Translations under genes and position numbers: made by a program
The notes under the pieces: generated by a model
Seen by the model: only the letters and a program-made list of their open reading frames with translations
Told to the model about the DNA's origin: nothing
Databases searched by the model: none
Shown here: in pieces, positions 18,777-26,629 of the stretch
How the letters are laid out: each line of letters opens with the position of its first letter
How positions within the stretch are numbered: the stretch's first letter is position 1
NCBI RefSeq assembly: GCF_051027545.1
Contig: NZ_CP194902.1
Span: 3,720,001-3,784,000 of the forward strand
Direction of reading: 5' to 3'
DNA length: 64,000 nucleotides
Source of the DNA: Methylocaldum sp002005105
GTDB taxonomy: Bacteria > Pseudomonadota > Gammaproteobacteria > Methylococcales > Methylococcaceae

Positions 18777-19397
18777 ATGGCCAAATTAACGCTCACATTC
18801 AGAGGCAAGTCACTCCAGGCCATCACGCTTAGGCCGGGCGAGATCGGCATAGGTCGCGATCCGTCCAATCTCTTGCATATCGATAGTCTGGCCGTTGCGC
18901 CCCAACACGCGATTATCGAGTCCACGCCCGAACAAAATATCATTCGTGAAGTCGATAGCGAGTTTCCTGTTTTCGTCAATGACAAAAAGATCGCCGAACA
19001 TGCGCTCGGTCACGGCGACCGAATTACCGTCGGCAAACATGTGATTTTCTTCACCAAGGAAGAGATCTTCAGATCGGAGAGGCAAGCGGACGCCGAGTCG
19101 GAACCGGAAGTCTGGACAGACGCCGATGCCAAATTTTTCAATGGCAGCTTGCAGGTGTTGAACGGACGGCAGATCGGGCTGGTGATACCATTGAAGAAAT
19201 CTTTGGTTCGTCTCGGAAAAGAAGGCTCCGGCGTGGTCATCATCGCCAAGCGCAAGAGCGGGTATTTTATTTCGCCTTTGGCGGACGGCACCTCGCTGAC
19301 CATCAACGACAAGCCCGTAAAGGATCAGGCCGTGCTCTTGAACGACGGCGATCTCATCAAGGTCAATGAATCCCTAATGCAATTCTTTCAAGAGTAA
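18777..19397 (+). CDS. FHA-domain protein
   Basis: 206 residues, soluble. The N-terminal half is a forkhead-associated domain: IGIGRDPSN (about 23-31), then an HA pair at 44-45 in the usual SxxHA place, with the Ser replaced by Pro-Gln. The C-terminal half (about 120-206) has the same beta-rich spacing (VRLGKEGSG, then DGTSLTINDKPV and LNDGDLIKV) and is probably a second, degenerate FHA domain. FHA domains bind phosphothreonine peptides; the partner here is unknown. It lies 17 bp before a PilZ gene and is divergent from fleQ, so a role in motility or c-di-GMP output is an inference from position only. Confidence 0.82.
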   Translation: MAKLTLTFRGKSLQAITLRPGEIGIGRDPSNLLHIDSLAVAPQHAIIESTPEQNIIREVDSEFPVFVNDKKIAEHALGHGDRITVGKHVIFFTKEEIFRSERQADAESEPEVWTDADAKFFNGSLQVLNGRQIGLVIPLKKSLVRLGKEGSGVVIIAKRKSGYFISPLADGTSLTINDKPVKDQAVLLNDGDLIKVNESLMQFFQE

Positions 19398-19414
19398 CCG
19401 CACGGAGCTGCTTA

Positions 19415-19795
19415 ATGTCCAGCATCAGGCGTTCGGAAAAACGCCATTTTCATCGTATAGCTCATGACGCGCCCGCCACGCTATTTCATAAAGATGACAG
19501 CTTTCCCTGCAAAATCCTGGACCTTTCGCTCAAGGGCTGTCTGATCGAGCTCGATGCGGACCGGCCCCTTGATCCAGACTATATCTACGAACTTCGCATC
19601 GATCTGAGCGGGACGGTTCGCATCTTGATGGGCGTTTCCTTAGCCCACCGCAGCGGAACGAAGATCGGCCTCGTGTGCCAACGTACGGATCTGGACAGCA
19701 TTTCCGCGCTGAAGAGGTTGGTCGAACTCAATTTGGGCGACGAGGAACTGCTCGAGCGAGATTTACAGGCGCTGGCGTCGAGCTCGGACCATTAA
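19415..19795 (+). CDS. PilZ-domain c-di-GMP receptor
   Basis: 126 residues, a single PilZ domain. Both c-di-GMP binding motifs are intact: RxxxR at residues 10-14 (RHFHR) and DxSxxG at 36-41 (DLSLKG). Such proteins sense c-di-GMP and act on motility or polysaccharide machinery. Here it is cotranscribed with the FHA gene and lies next to the flagellar regulators. It ends directly before a decayed insertion element. Confidence 0.92.
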   Translation: MSSIRRSEKRHFHRIAHDAPATLFHKDDSFPCKILDLSLKGCLIELDADRPLDPDYIYELRIDLSGTVRILMGVSLAHRSGTKIGLVCQRTDLDSISALKRLVELNLGDEELLERDLQALASSSDH

Positions 19796-19801
19796 CCCTC
19801 T

Positions 19802-20110
19802 GTACTACAGCCGCAGTTGTTGGTCTAACGAGGCATAGTAATTGACTGAGGAGGCCACCATGAGGGCTTACCTGGGAAACCGTTGGCCGACCCGGAGGCG
19901 GTGCTGATGGTGGACGAGACGGGCTCTCTGAAGAATGGCATCCACTCGGTTGGCGTGAAGCGGCAATACAGCGACACGGCCGGTCGCATCGAGAACAGCC
20001 AGACACGTCTTGGCCTAGTCAAGCTGGTGGCACCGGCATCAGTGGAGCGCCGGCAGTGCCATTACCGACGCCGCTGTCGCGGTCATCCACCATAACTGCG
20101 GCTGTAGTAC
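19802..20110 (+). mobile_element. Internally deleted IS701-like element (309 bp) with intact 17-bp inverted ends
   Basis: The 17-bp sequence GTACTACAGCCGCAGTT at 19802-19818 recurs as an exact reverse complement at 20094-20110. Inside lies only a scrap of a DDE transposase. The right end is followed by CTAG (20110-20113), the kind of YTAG target reported for IS701 elements; the left flank is only similar (CCTG). This looks like a short, non-autonomous derivative produced by internal deletion. It separates the PilZ gene from the methyltransferase region. Confidence 0.75.
19865..20065 (+). pseudogene. IS701/IS4-type transposase fragment
   Basis: In the frame starting at 19865 the peptide reads GLPGKPLADPEAV, then LMVDETGSLKNG, GVKRQYSDTAGRIENSQ. 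This matches the region around the first catalytic Asp of IS701-type transposases as I recall them (VDETGFLKKG, VQRQYSGTAGRIENCQ). The N-terminus and the second Asp and Glu of the DDE triad are missing, and the frame runs into the right inverted end. Non-functional. Confidence 0.75.
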
Positions 20111-20209
20111 TAGACGTCGGACGAAAAGTCGGCCCCGGAAAACTAAAATCGAATTGGGAACCGGACCATATCAACGCCTTCCTTGGCGTCATTTTGGCGG
20201 CTGATTGAC

Positions 20210-20296
20210 AAAACCAGAATAAGCCGGATATGGATTTTTCGTGAGTCAGCGACTATGAAAATCTTCTTTTCAAGCCGGGGCACGCCGTACGGTCAG
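20210..20296 (+). repeat. Diverged direct repeat, copy A (left of the methyltransferase)
   Basis: About 87 bp that aligns by eye with 21221-21308 in the same orientation, at roughly two thirds identity. The best shared parts are GAATAA-CCGGATAT and the GGTCAG end. The rest of 20111-20374 holds no gene that I can see. Confidence 0.55.
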
Positions 20297-20374
20297 TTTT
20301 TTATCTGACATCGGGTTTCGGCGGTCTAAGTAAACATCCACAAATCCGCGGCCACTAACGAAAGTCCGGCCTAC

Positions 20375-21106
20375 TCAGATCGGCTGCGCCGCCTGCTGTT
20401 TCTGCAGAATGTACAGAAGATTGCTGTACCTGGACCTAAGGCCGCCAAAGGACAAAATGCTGGCTACTACCTTTACGGAGTGGATCAGCAGCCGAAAGAC
20501 ACCTTTGCCGGGTCTCATGTAGCCGTCGCCATATTCCGCCAGGACGGTAAAGTCATTTTTCTTACAAAAGTCCCATATGCCGCGCCGTGAAACCACCGGA
20601 TCGTAATGAACCGGATAGGGTTCATAGCCCGGTTTGCCAGCGTTCCGGAAACCCAGGAAAATGCGGTAATAAAGCACATGAAACCAATGCGGTGTCATGC
20701 GGGTTATAAACCCATGAACGGAATGGGGGTCTGGTATGCGAATAACGATGATTCCGCCGGGCTTGACCCATCGGCTGAGGTTGTTTAGTACCTGCTCTGC
20801 GCCCTTAATGTGCTCGAGGACATACGAGCTGTAGATCACATCGTAGTGATGCTCGGGAAGTTGTACCGAGCGTAGGTCTCCTTCAACCGCTATATCGAGA
20901 TCGCCGATATCGTCCTTTCTCATCTTTAGCGCGGCTGCGTCGAGGTCAACGCCGGTTAATACATATTCGACCCCGTTAAGATTCAATTGCCATCTCCGGC
21001 CACAACCCGCTTCCAGTATCTCCAGCGGCTTCGCGGAAGTCGATTGTGCCTTGATGTAGTCTACGATTACTTCGCACTCTTTTTCTCGACTCTGAATCAG
21101 GTCCAT
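20375..21106 (-). CDS. Class I SAM-dependent methyltransferase
   Basis: 243 residues from the ATG at 21106, which has an AGGAG Shine-Dalgarno seven bases upstream; a longer frame to 21178 lacks one. The fold is seen in motif I (ILEAGCGRRWQ, about 30-40), an Asp ending strand 2 (TGVDLD), the DVIYSSYVLEHI segment and the WVKPGGIIVIRIPDP segment typical of Methyltransf_11/UbiE-like enzymes. Motif I has CGRRW in place of the usual glycine-rich CGxGx, which is unusual. The substrate is unknown. It stands alone between imperfect direct repeats and a deleted IS element, suggesting an acquired gene. Confidence 0.85.
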   Translation of the reverse strand: MDLIQSREKECEVIVDYIKAQSTSAKPLEILEAGCGRRWQLNLNGVEYVLTGVDLDAAALKMRKDDIGDLDIAVEGDLRSVQLPEHHYDVIYSSYVLEHIKGAEQVLNNLSRWVKPGGIIVIRIPDPHSVHGFITRMTPHWFHVLYYRIFLGFRNAGKPGYEPYPVHYDPVVSRRGIWDFCKKNDFTVLAEYGDGYMRPGKGVFRLLIHSVKVVASILSFGGLRSRYSNLLYILQKQQAAQPI

Positions 21107-21220
21107 TTTGTCACTCCTAAGTAGTTGCCCGATGTGAAATCGCCTCCAAAAACCGACATTGAATCTGAACCCGGACAATATATGAGGTCTTTCGCCGCGT
21201 CAAATTCAGTGTTTAATCGG

Positions 21221-21308
21221 GAAATCTGAATAATCCGGATATCGGTTTTTCTCGGACTGACGGCTTTAAAATCGTCCGTTTCGAGCTGGGCTACAGGAGT
21301 GTGGTCAG
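21221..21308 (+). repeat. Diverged direct repeat, copy B (right of the methyltransferase)
   Basis: Partner of 20210-20296, same orientation. Together the copies bracket the methyltransferase gene. Confidence 0.55.
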
Positions 21309-21468
21309 GTCAGGTTTTTTTATGTTTGATTTTGATTTCGACTCCTTGCGTTTTACCAAGCCGCGCCGCATAAAGAAATCTGAAGCGAATTGCAAAAGTC
21401 CGACCGTCCGGCTTCGGTAGTGCTTGATCGACCGAGTCGATACCGGCCTCGGATATGGGCTGGTTTAC

Positions 21469-21506
21469 TCTTACACTCGCAATGTCCGACATTGACAGCC
21501 TACCTC
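21469..21506 (+). repeat. 38-bp exact direct repeat, copy 1
   Basis: Identical to 21540-21577, spaced 71 bp apart. Each contains the 13-base palindrome AATGTCCGACATT (arms of six around a central C), which could be a protein-binding site. Confidence 0.9.
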
Positions 21507-21539
21507 GTACGCTGATTACGCGGAACATCTAGTAAATCA

Positions 21540-21577
21540 TCTTACACTCGCAATGTCCGACATTGACAGCCTACCTC
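21540..21577 (+). repeat. 38-bp exact direct repeat, copy 2
   Basis: Second exact copy of 21469-21506, including the internal palindrome. Confidence 0.9.
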
Positions 21578-21717
21578 CCTGGGCGCATCGTTTCCCAAAT
21601 CGGCTAGCGCTATGGCGAGCCGGCAGGAGACGGTCCGGTCTTTTCGGAAATTGCCAATCCTGCCGGAGCACCAGAACAGCGGCGAACCGCCGGTCGAGGA
21701 AACGCTGAGAGCAAGCA

Positions 21718-21809
21718 TAGCCTGGATGAAACGAAGTAGCATCCAGGGCTTATGCCGTCTCGTTCATCGACCACTCCTCCTGGATTCCGTTTCACTCCAT
21801 CCAGGCTAC
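21718..21809. repeat. Inverted REP pair (BIME), TAGCCTGGATG family
   Basis: Unit one (21718-21748, plus) and unit two (21779-21809, minus) share the pattern GTAGCCTGGATG...AATCCAGG in opposite orientation. The minus unit begins with the GTAG tetranucleotide that marks RAYT-linked REP sequences; the plus unit has CATAG. Confidence 0.7.
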
Positions 21810-21916
21810 GTGCTGAATCGCAGATTTCGGGAACTAATGAATTCCACCCATGATCTGCTTTAAGCCGGTTCTCCTGAGAAAGCAAAGGAACTCCTCGGCT
21901 CTAGGAGCGTTCGTTA

Positions 21917-22060
21917 TTAATCAGGCCCGTAAATACCCTCCTGGTATTTCGGGCCGCCGCCCAGGCCGGTACACGCCCGGCCTGGGCTCACGCGGCTTGT
22001 CGCCGCGCCGGGGCATCCCTGCCCCGGATTAACCCGGCCTATATTTATAGGCCGGGTTAA
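21917..22060 (+). mobile_element. 144-bp five-hairpin MITE-like element, copy 1
   Basis: It is bounded by TA on both sides (21915-21916 and 22061-22062). Ends are TTAATCAGGCCCG and, inverted, TTAACCCGGCCTA. Five successive stem-loops fill it; the last (22029-22060) is a perfect 15-bp stem with a two-base loop. A near-identical copy lies inverted at 33957-34101, differing by one indel and about two substitutions. No protein is encoded. TA duplication suggests mobilisation by an IS630/Tc1-type transposase. Confidence 0.8.
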
Positions 22061-22062
22061 TA

Positions 22063-22261
22063 GTATCTTGGTGAGGTCAGCCGGTAGGACGAAGTGAGGA
22101 ACGACAAATCGGCAGGATTGATGAAAAGTATCCCTGTTTTCCACCCTACCGGGCGCGTCGCGTCCCAATTCTCTCCTGGAGGATTTGTGCCGATCTGCAC
22201 GGCGGAACAGCCCCCCAGTGTGCGGACAGGGATGGTCCGGCACGAGCCGCATCGTTCTCGA
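22063..22261. other. Gene-free stretch with dispersed repeat fragments
   Basis: No gene seen. Short blocks recur around 34870-35080: ACGACAAATC-GCAGGA, and a palindromic GGAC-GGGAT-GT-CGGCA-GA-CCGCA block. These look like further dispersed repeat debris. Confidence 0.4.
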
Positions 22262-23641
22262 TCACAATGCGGCCAGGGCATCGCGCAGACTTCTTACCGG
22301 CACGATCTCCAAATTCTTGATGCCCCCTTTCGCGACATTCTTGGCGGGCGCCAAGGCATGGGTGAACCCGTGTTTTGCGGCCTCCTTGAGCCTTTCCTCG
22401 CCGTTTTGAACCGGCCTGACCTCGCCATTGAGTCCCAATTCCCCGAATACCACCCAGTCCTTCGGAATGGGACGGTCCCGGTAGCTGGACACGACCGCCA
22501 AGGCCACCGCCAGATCGCCCGCGGTTTCGGTAAGGCGCAGCCCGCCCACCATATTGACGAAAACATCCTGGTTGAACAAAGGGATTCCACCGTGCCTATG
22601 GAGCACCGCCAACAGCATGGCCAGCCGATTTTGTTCCATGCCCACGGCGACCCGGCGGGGTGACGGCGAATGGGACTCATCGACCAAGGCTTGAACTTCC
22701 ACCAGAAGAGGCCGGCTGCCTTCGCGCATCACCATCACGACGCTGCCGGGAGCGTCTTCCTCGCCGCGCGACAAGAATAGCGCCGACGGATTGCGCACCT
22801 CTCTGAGCCCGGTCTCGGTCATGGCGAATACGCCAAGCTCGTTGACCGCCCCGAAGCGGTTCTTGAACGCCCGAATAACCCGGAACCGGCTGCTCGAATC
22901 GCCCTCGAAATAAAGCACGGTATCCACCATGTGCTCCAGCACGCGGGGGCCCGCCAGGGCGCCTTCCTTGGTGACATGACCGACGAGGAATACGGTCGTC
23001 GGCGTCTGCTTGGCATATCGAACCAATTGTGCAGCACACTCCCTCACCTGAGCCACGGAGCCCGCCGCCGATTGCAGAATTTCGCTGAACGTGGTTTGGA
23101 TCGAATCGATGACCAGAACGTCCGGCCGGGCCTCCGATGCAACGGCCAAGATCCGCTCCAGCGAGGTTTCGGCAATGATCTGCACGCCGGCGCAAGACAG
23201 TTGCAGCCGCTTGGCGCGAAGGCTTACCTGCCTTATGGATTCTTCGCCGGTCACATAGAGCACCCGCTGGCGTTCGCTCAAGGTAGCGAGGGTTTGCAGC
23301 AAGAGGGTCGATTTGCCGATACCGGGATCGCCGCCGATCAGGATGGCGGAACCTGTGACCAGTCCGCCGCCCAAGACTCTGTCGAATTCTTCGATGCCGG
23401 TCGGCGTTCTGAAAATTTCTTCCGCTTCGACCTCCGCGAGCGAGACGGGAGACGCGCGTTCGGAGGCCCCTGCATAGCCCGAGAAGCGCGAGGCGGACGG
23501 CGCCACCCGATCCTCCACGCCTTCCACCATCGAATTCCAGGAATTGCAGGCCGGACACTGTCCGGACCACTTGGTTTGAGCGTGCCCGCACTCGGTACAG
23601 CGAAACACGATCTTCCGGTCTTTGGTACGGCTTACGGCCAC
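22262..23641 (-). CDS. radA: DNA repair protein RadA (Sms)
   Basis: 459 residues, standard length. N-terminal C4 zinc finger (Cys 15, 18, 29, 32), RecA-like core with Walker A GGDPGIGKST (about 103-112), the RadA-specific KNRFG motif, and a C-terminal Lon-protease-like domain without its catalytic residues being expected to act. RadA is a hexameric branch-migration helicase that processes recombination intermediates. Its start overlaps the upstream methyltransferase by ten bases. Confidence 0.97.
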   Translation of the reverse strand: MAVSRTKDRKIVFRCTECGHAQTKWSGQCPACNSWNSMVEGVEDRVAPSASRFSGYAGASERASPVSLAEVEAEEIFRTPTGIEEFDRVLGGGLVTGSAILIGGDPGIGKSTLLLQTLATLSERQRVLYVTGEESIRQVSLRAKRLQLSCAGVQIIAETSLERILAVASEARPDVLVIDSIQTTFSEILQSAAGSVAQVRECAAQLVRYAKQTPTTVFLVGHVTKEGALAGPRVLEHMVDTVLYFEGDSSSRFRVIRAFKNRFGAVNELGVFAMTETGLREVRNPSALFLSRGEEDAPGSVVMVMREGSRPLLVEVQALVDESHSPSPRRVAVGMEQNRLAMLLAVLHRHGGIPLFNQDVFVNMVGGLRLTETAGDLAVALAVVSSYRDRPIPKDWVVFGELGLNGEVRPVQNGEERLKEAAKHGFTHALAPAKNVAKGGIKNLEIVPVRSLRDALAAL

Positions 23642-24372
23642 GGTTTACCCCCGCTGACCAAAGCGTTCACATCCTGCCGAAAATGCACCGTCACCGCATC
23701 GAAGCCGATCTCGCGCATGGCGCCCAAACCCTTATCGAGAGGCATGACGTGATCGGGAGATTCGTCGCTGAAAAGGTGAACGATCCACTGTTCCAAAAGG
23801 TCGATGCGGTTAAGCTCGGTAAACGTACGGAAGTATTGCCTTACCTCTTCCTGAGTCGACTGCAGATGGGTCAGGGAATCGTCCAGGGCATAGCGATCGC
23901 CGTTGACGAATACCCCTCCCGGCTTTAGAACGCGAAAGATTTCTTCGAGCACTCGGACACGATAGCTATTCAGAAAGTTGTGCAGCGTATAGGCCGAGGC
24001 GGCGACGTCTATGCTTGCCGACGGCACTCCCTGTAGATAGGACAGAGCATCGTTTTCGACCAGTCGCAGGCGTCCATGCTCCAAAACGCCGGCCAGATTC
24101 CGACGCGCTTGGCTCAACATGGTGGATTCGTTGTCGACCGTAGTAATCATCGCATCGGATCGTGCGCGGATGAGATTCATAGTCGTCACGCCGGTGCCGC
24201 AGCCGAGTTCAAGCAAATTTAACGATTCCGTCGAAACCTTGGGCGTCCAGCCGGCCACGAACTCGCCGACTCGCCGGCTCATGTCGGCCGCCGCGGGACA
24301 AATCCGCTTTAGCATTTCGTATTCTTCCCCGATCGGGCCGGAAAAAAGTTTTTCAGCAGTCACTTCATTCAT
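23632..24372 (-). CDS. Class I SAM-dependent methyltransferase
   Basis: 246 residues. Clear motif I (LLELGCGTGVTTMNL, about 53-67), acidic residue after strand 2 (TTVDNES), ENDALSYL, and FRVLKPGGVFVNGD. The architecture is that of Methyltransf_25/UbiE-like enzymes acting on small molecules, but the substrate cannot be read from sequence. It overlaps radA by ten bases and follows the sugar dehydrogenase gene by 35, so the three may be cotranscribed; no functional link is evident. Confidence 0.88.
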   Translation of the reverse strand: MNEVTAEKLFSGPIGEEYEMLKRICPAAADMSRRVGEFVAGWTPKVSTESLNLLELGCGTGVTTMNLIRARSDAMITTVDNESTMLSQARRNLAGVLEHGRLRLVENDALSYLQGVPSASIDVAASAYTLHNFLNSYRVRVLEEIFRVLKPGGVFVNGDRYALDDSLTHLQSTQEEVRQYFRTFTELNRIDLLEQWIVHLFSDESPDHVMPLDKGLGAMREIGFDAVTVHFRQDVNALVSGGKPWP

Positions 24373-24407
24373 GATCGATCATTAAGAGTTACAAATTAAG
24401 CATCGGT

Positions 24408-25526
24408 TCACGGTCGATAAACAATGCGGTAAATCGCCCCGGCCTTATCGTCCGATACCAATAGCGCTCCATCGGGCATTTCCAAGACATCCACCGGTCG
24501 GCCGAGGACTTCGCCGTTGGGCCGCAACCAGCCTTCCGCGAAAATCTTGTCGTTGACGGGTTTTCCCCCGCGGAATTCGACCATCACGACCCGATAGCCG
24601 ACGGGCGCACTTCGATTCCATGAACCGTGCTGGGCGACGAAAAGCTGGCCCCGATATTCGGCCGGAAATTGCTTGCCGGTGTAAAAGCGCATGCCGAGCG
24701 GTGCGACGTGGGCCGGATACGTCCACGCGGGCGACTCGAATTCGGCGCAGGATTTCCCTTTGCCGAAAGACGGATCGACGATGTCCTTGCCATGGCAATG
24801 CGGAAATCCGAAATGCAGCCCCGGTTTCGGCGCATGATTCAGCTCATCGGGCGGCACGTCGTCGCCCATCCAGTCGCGTCCGTTCTCGTTCAACCACAGT
24901 TCTTTCGTTTCCGGATGCCAGTCGAAACCGACGGTATTGCGGATGCCGCGAGCATAAATTTCGAAGTTCGAGCCGTCCTTGTCCAATCGCGTCAGCGTCG
25001 CGTAAATGTCTTTTTCGGAAAGGCAGACATTGCAGGGAGCGCCCACGGGGGCATAAAGCTTCCCGTCCGGTCCCACTCGCAGATATTTCCAGCCGTGGTG
25101 CACATCCTCGGGATAGCGGTCGAAGACGATCTCCGGCTTGGGTGGGTTCGATACCTGCCGCCCGATGTCCTTGAACCTCAGAATGCGCGGAATCTCCGCA
25201 ACATACAGGTCGCCATCGACATAAGCGATGCCGTTCGGCATGTTCAAGTTCTCGGCCAGCACCTGGACCTGATCGGCTTTGCCATCGCCGTCCCGATCGC
25301 GCACTGCGTAAACCTTGCCCTCCTCCATGCTGCCTACATATACGGTACCGTCGTTCCCCAAAGCCAAAGACCTGGCGTTGGGCGTCTGATCGGTGTAGAG
25401 CGCGATTCGAAAACCGGGAGGGAGCTTGATCTCGCTCAACAGCGCTTCGGCCCGGACTTCGGCGCAGACCGTCAAACCGAGCGCACACGCCGCGAGCTTC
25501 AGCCAAGAATGTTCTCTTACGTCCAT
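24408..25526 (-). CDS. Periplasmic PQQ-dependent sugar dehydrogenase (sorbosone dehydrogenase-like)
   Basis: 372 residues with a signal peptide (about 1-27, cut near EVRA-EA). The body is a six-bladed propeller of the soluble glucose/sorbosone dehydrogenase type: LPPGFRIALYTDQ, ARSLALGNDGTVYVG, NMPNGIAYVDGDLYVAE, HHGWKYLRVGPDGKLY with the catalytic-site His, RGIRNTVGFDWHP, and ELWLNENGRDWMGDD. It probably oxidises aldoses or related aldehydes in the periplasm with PQQ. Two Cys near PCNVC and the pair HCHGKD/KSCAEF may form disulfides. A GGGAGACG ribosome site fits the ATG at 25526. Divergent from htpX. Confidence 0.88.
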   Translation of the reverse strand: MDVREHSWLKLAACALGLTVCAEVRAEALLSEIKLPPGFRIALYTDQTPNARSLALGNDGTVYVGSMEEGKVYAVRDRDGDGKADQVQVLAENLNMPNGIAYVDGDLYVAEIPRILRFKDIGRQVSNPPKPEIVFDRYPEDVHHGWKYLRVGPDGKLYAPVGAPCNVCLSEKDIYATLTRLDKDGSNFEIYARGIRNTVGFDWHPETKELWLNENGRDWMGDDVPPDELNHAPKPGLHFGFPHCHGKDIVDPSFGKGKSCAEFESPAWTYPAHVAPLGMRFYTGKQFPAEYRGQLFVAQHGSWNRSAPVGYRVVMVEFRGGKPVNDKIFAEGWLRPNGEVLGRPVDVLEMPDGALLVSDDKAGAIYRIVYRP

Positions 25527-25661
25527 ACGTCTCCCTCAATGAGCTGAAAGATTCATGAAAGGCTTGGAGGGCAAAATTGTGTTTACGGCGAACGACTTGA
25601 TTTTTAATGCTTCGCCTCCAAATATGGTAACACCCACGATTTCCATAGGTGACCGACAATC

Positions 25662-26552
25662 ATGCGCATATTTCTCTTTCTGCTCACTAACGCCGCGGTA
25701 CTGCTTCTGATCAGCATCGTTTTCCATATCTTGGGGCTCGGCAACTTTCTCAGCCAGCGCGGCGTTCATCTGAACCTCGACAGCTTGCTCCTGATGTCCG
25801 CCATCATCGGCATGAGCGGCTCCTTCATTTCGCTGATGATGTCCAAATGGATGGCCAAACAATCCATGGGCGTCTACGTGATCGAGCAACCGACCAATCA
25901 AACCGAGCGCTGGCTGGTCGACACTGTCCGGCGCCACGCGCAGCAGGCCGGCATCGGCATGCCCGAGGTAGGGATTTTCGATTCCCCGGAGCCCAATGCG
26001 TTCGCGACCGGCATGAACAAGAACGATGCTCTCGTCGCCGTCAGCACCGGTCTTATGCACCACATGAATGCCGATGAAGTGGAAGCCGTTTTGGGACACG
26101 AGATCAGCCACGTGGCCAACGGCGATATGGTCACCCTGGGCCTTATTCAGGGCGTAGTGAATACGTTCGTCTACTTCTTCGCCTCCATCGCAGGCCATCT
26201 CATCGACCGGGTGGTGTTCCGCTCGGAAGATGACCGTGGCGGGTATGGACCGGCCTATTATTTGACGCAAATTGTGGCGCAAATATTCCTCTCCATCCTG
26301 GCGACGATGGTTGTCATGTGGTTCTCCCGCTGGCGCGAGTTTCGCGCCGATGCCGGCGGCGCGCGCCTGGCCGGTCAGAACCGGATGATCGGAGCCCTGA
26401 GGGCCTTGCAGCGAGCCCATGACCATAGAGATTTGCCCGGCGAGTTCGCTGCGTTTGGAATCAACGGCGGTTTAGGCTACGGCTTCAAGAAACTCTTCAT
26501 GAGCCATCCTCCGCTGGAGGAGCGTATCGCCGCTCTGCAGAATCTGCGCTAA
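25662..26552 (+). CDS. htpX: Membrane zinc metalloprotease HtpX
   Basis: 296 residues. Two N-terminal membrane segments (about 4-24 and 41-62), the zinc site HEISH at 146-150 with the third ligand Glu near 226 (REFRADAGGA), and two further hydrophobic stretches (about 160-178 and 196-214). HtpX degrades misfolded inner-membrane proteins and is usually heat- or envelope-stress-induced. An AGGTGA ribosome site precedes the ATG. Followed by a textbook terminator. Confidence 0.97.
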   Translation: MRIFLFLLTNAAVLLLISIVFHILGLGNFLSQRGVHLNLDSLLLMSAIIGMSGSFISLMMSKWMAKQSMGVYVIEQPTNQTERWLVDTVRRHAQQAGIGMPEVGIFDSPEPNAFATGMNKNDALVAVSTGLMHHMNADEVEAVLGHEISHVANGDMVTLGLIQGVVNTFVYFFASIAGHLIDRVVFRSEDDRGGYGPAYYLTQIVAQIFLSILATMVVMWFSRWREFRADAGGARLAGQNRMIGALRALQRAHDHRDLPGEFAAFGINGGLGYGFKKLFMSHPPLEERIAALQNLR

Positions 26553-26569
26553 CGTAAAGCGCCCTTGCC

Positions 26570-26604
26570 GCCCGCCCGAGAACCCCATCCGGGCGGGCTT
26601 TTTT
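26570..26604 (+). terminator. Rho-independent terminator after htpX
   Basis: 9-bp GC-rich stem (GCCCGCCCG at 26570-26578 with CGGGCGGGC at 26590-26598), 11-base loop, then six T. Ends just before ygfZ. Confidence 0.93.
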
Positions 26605-26629
26605 ATCGATTGACCACGGGACTACATCC

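Noticed and set aside
21310..21528. 72-codon minus-strand frame
   Set aside because: It overlaps the 38-bp direct repeat, has no ribosome site and no recognisable content.
22677..23591. 304-codon frame inside radA
   Set aside because: Out-of-frame reading of radA, Arg/Gly-rich with no motif.
24627..26426. Long antisense frames opposite the sugar dehydrogenase and htpX
   Set aside because: Shadows of well-supported genes.
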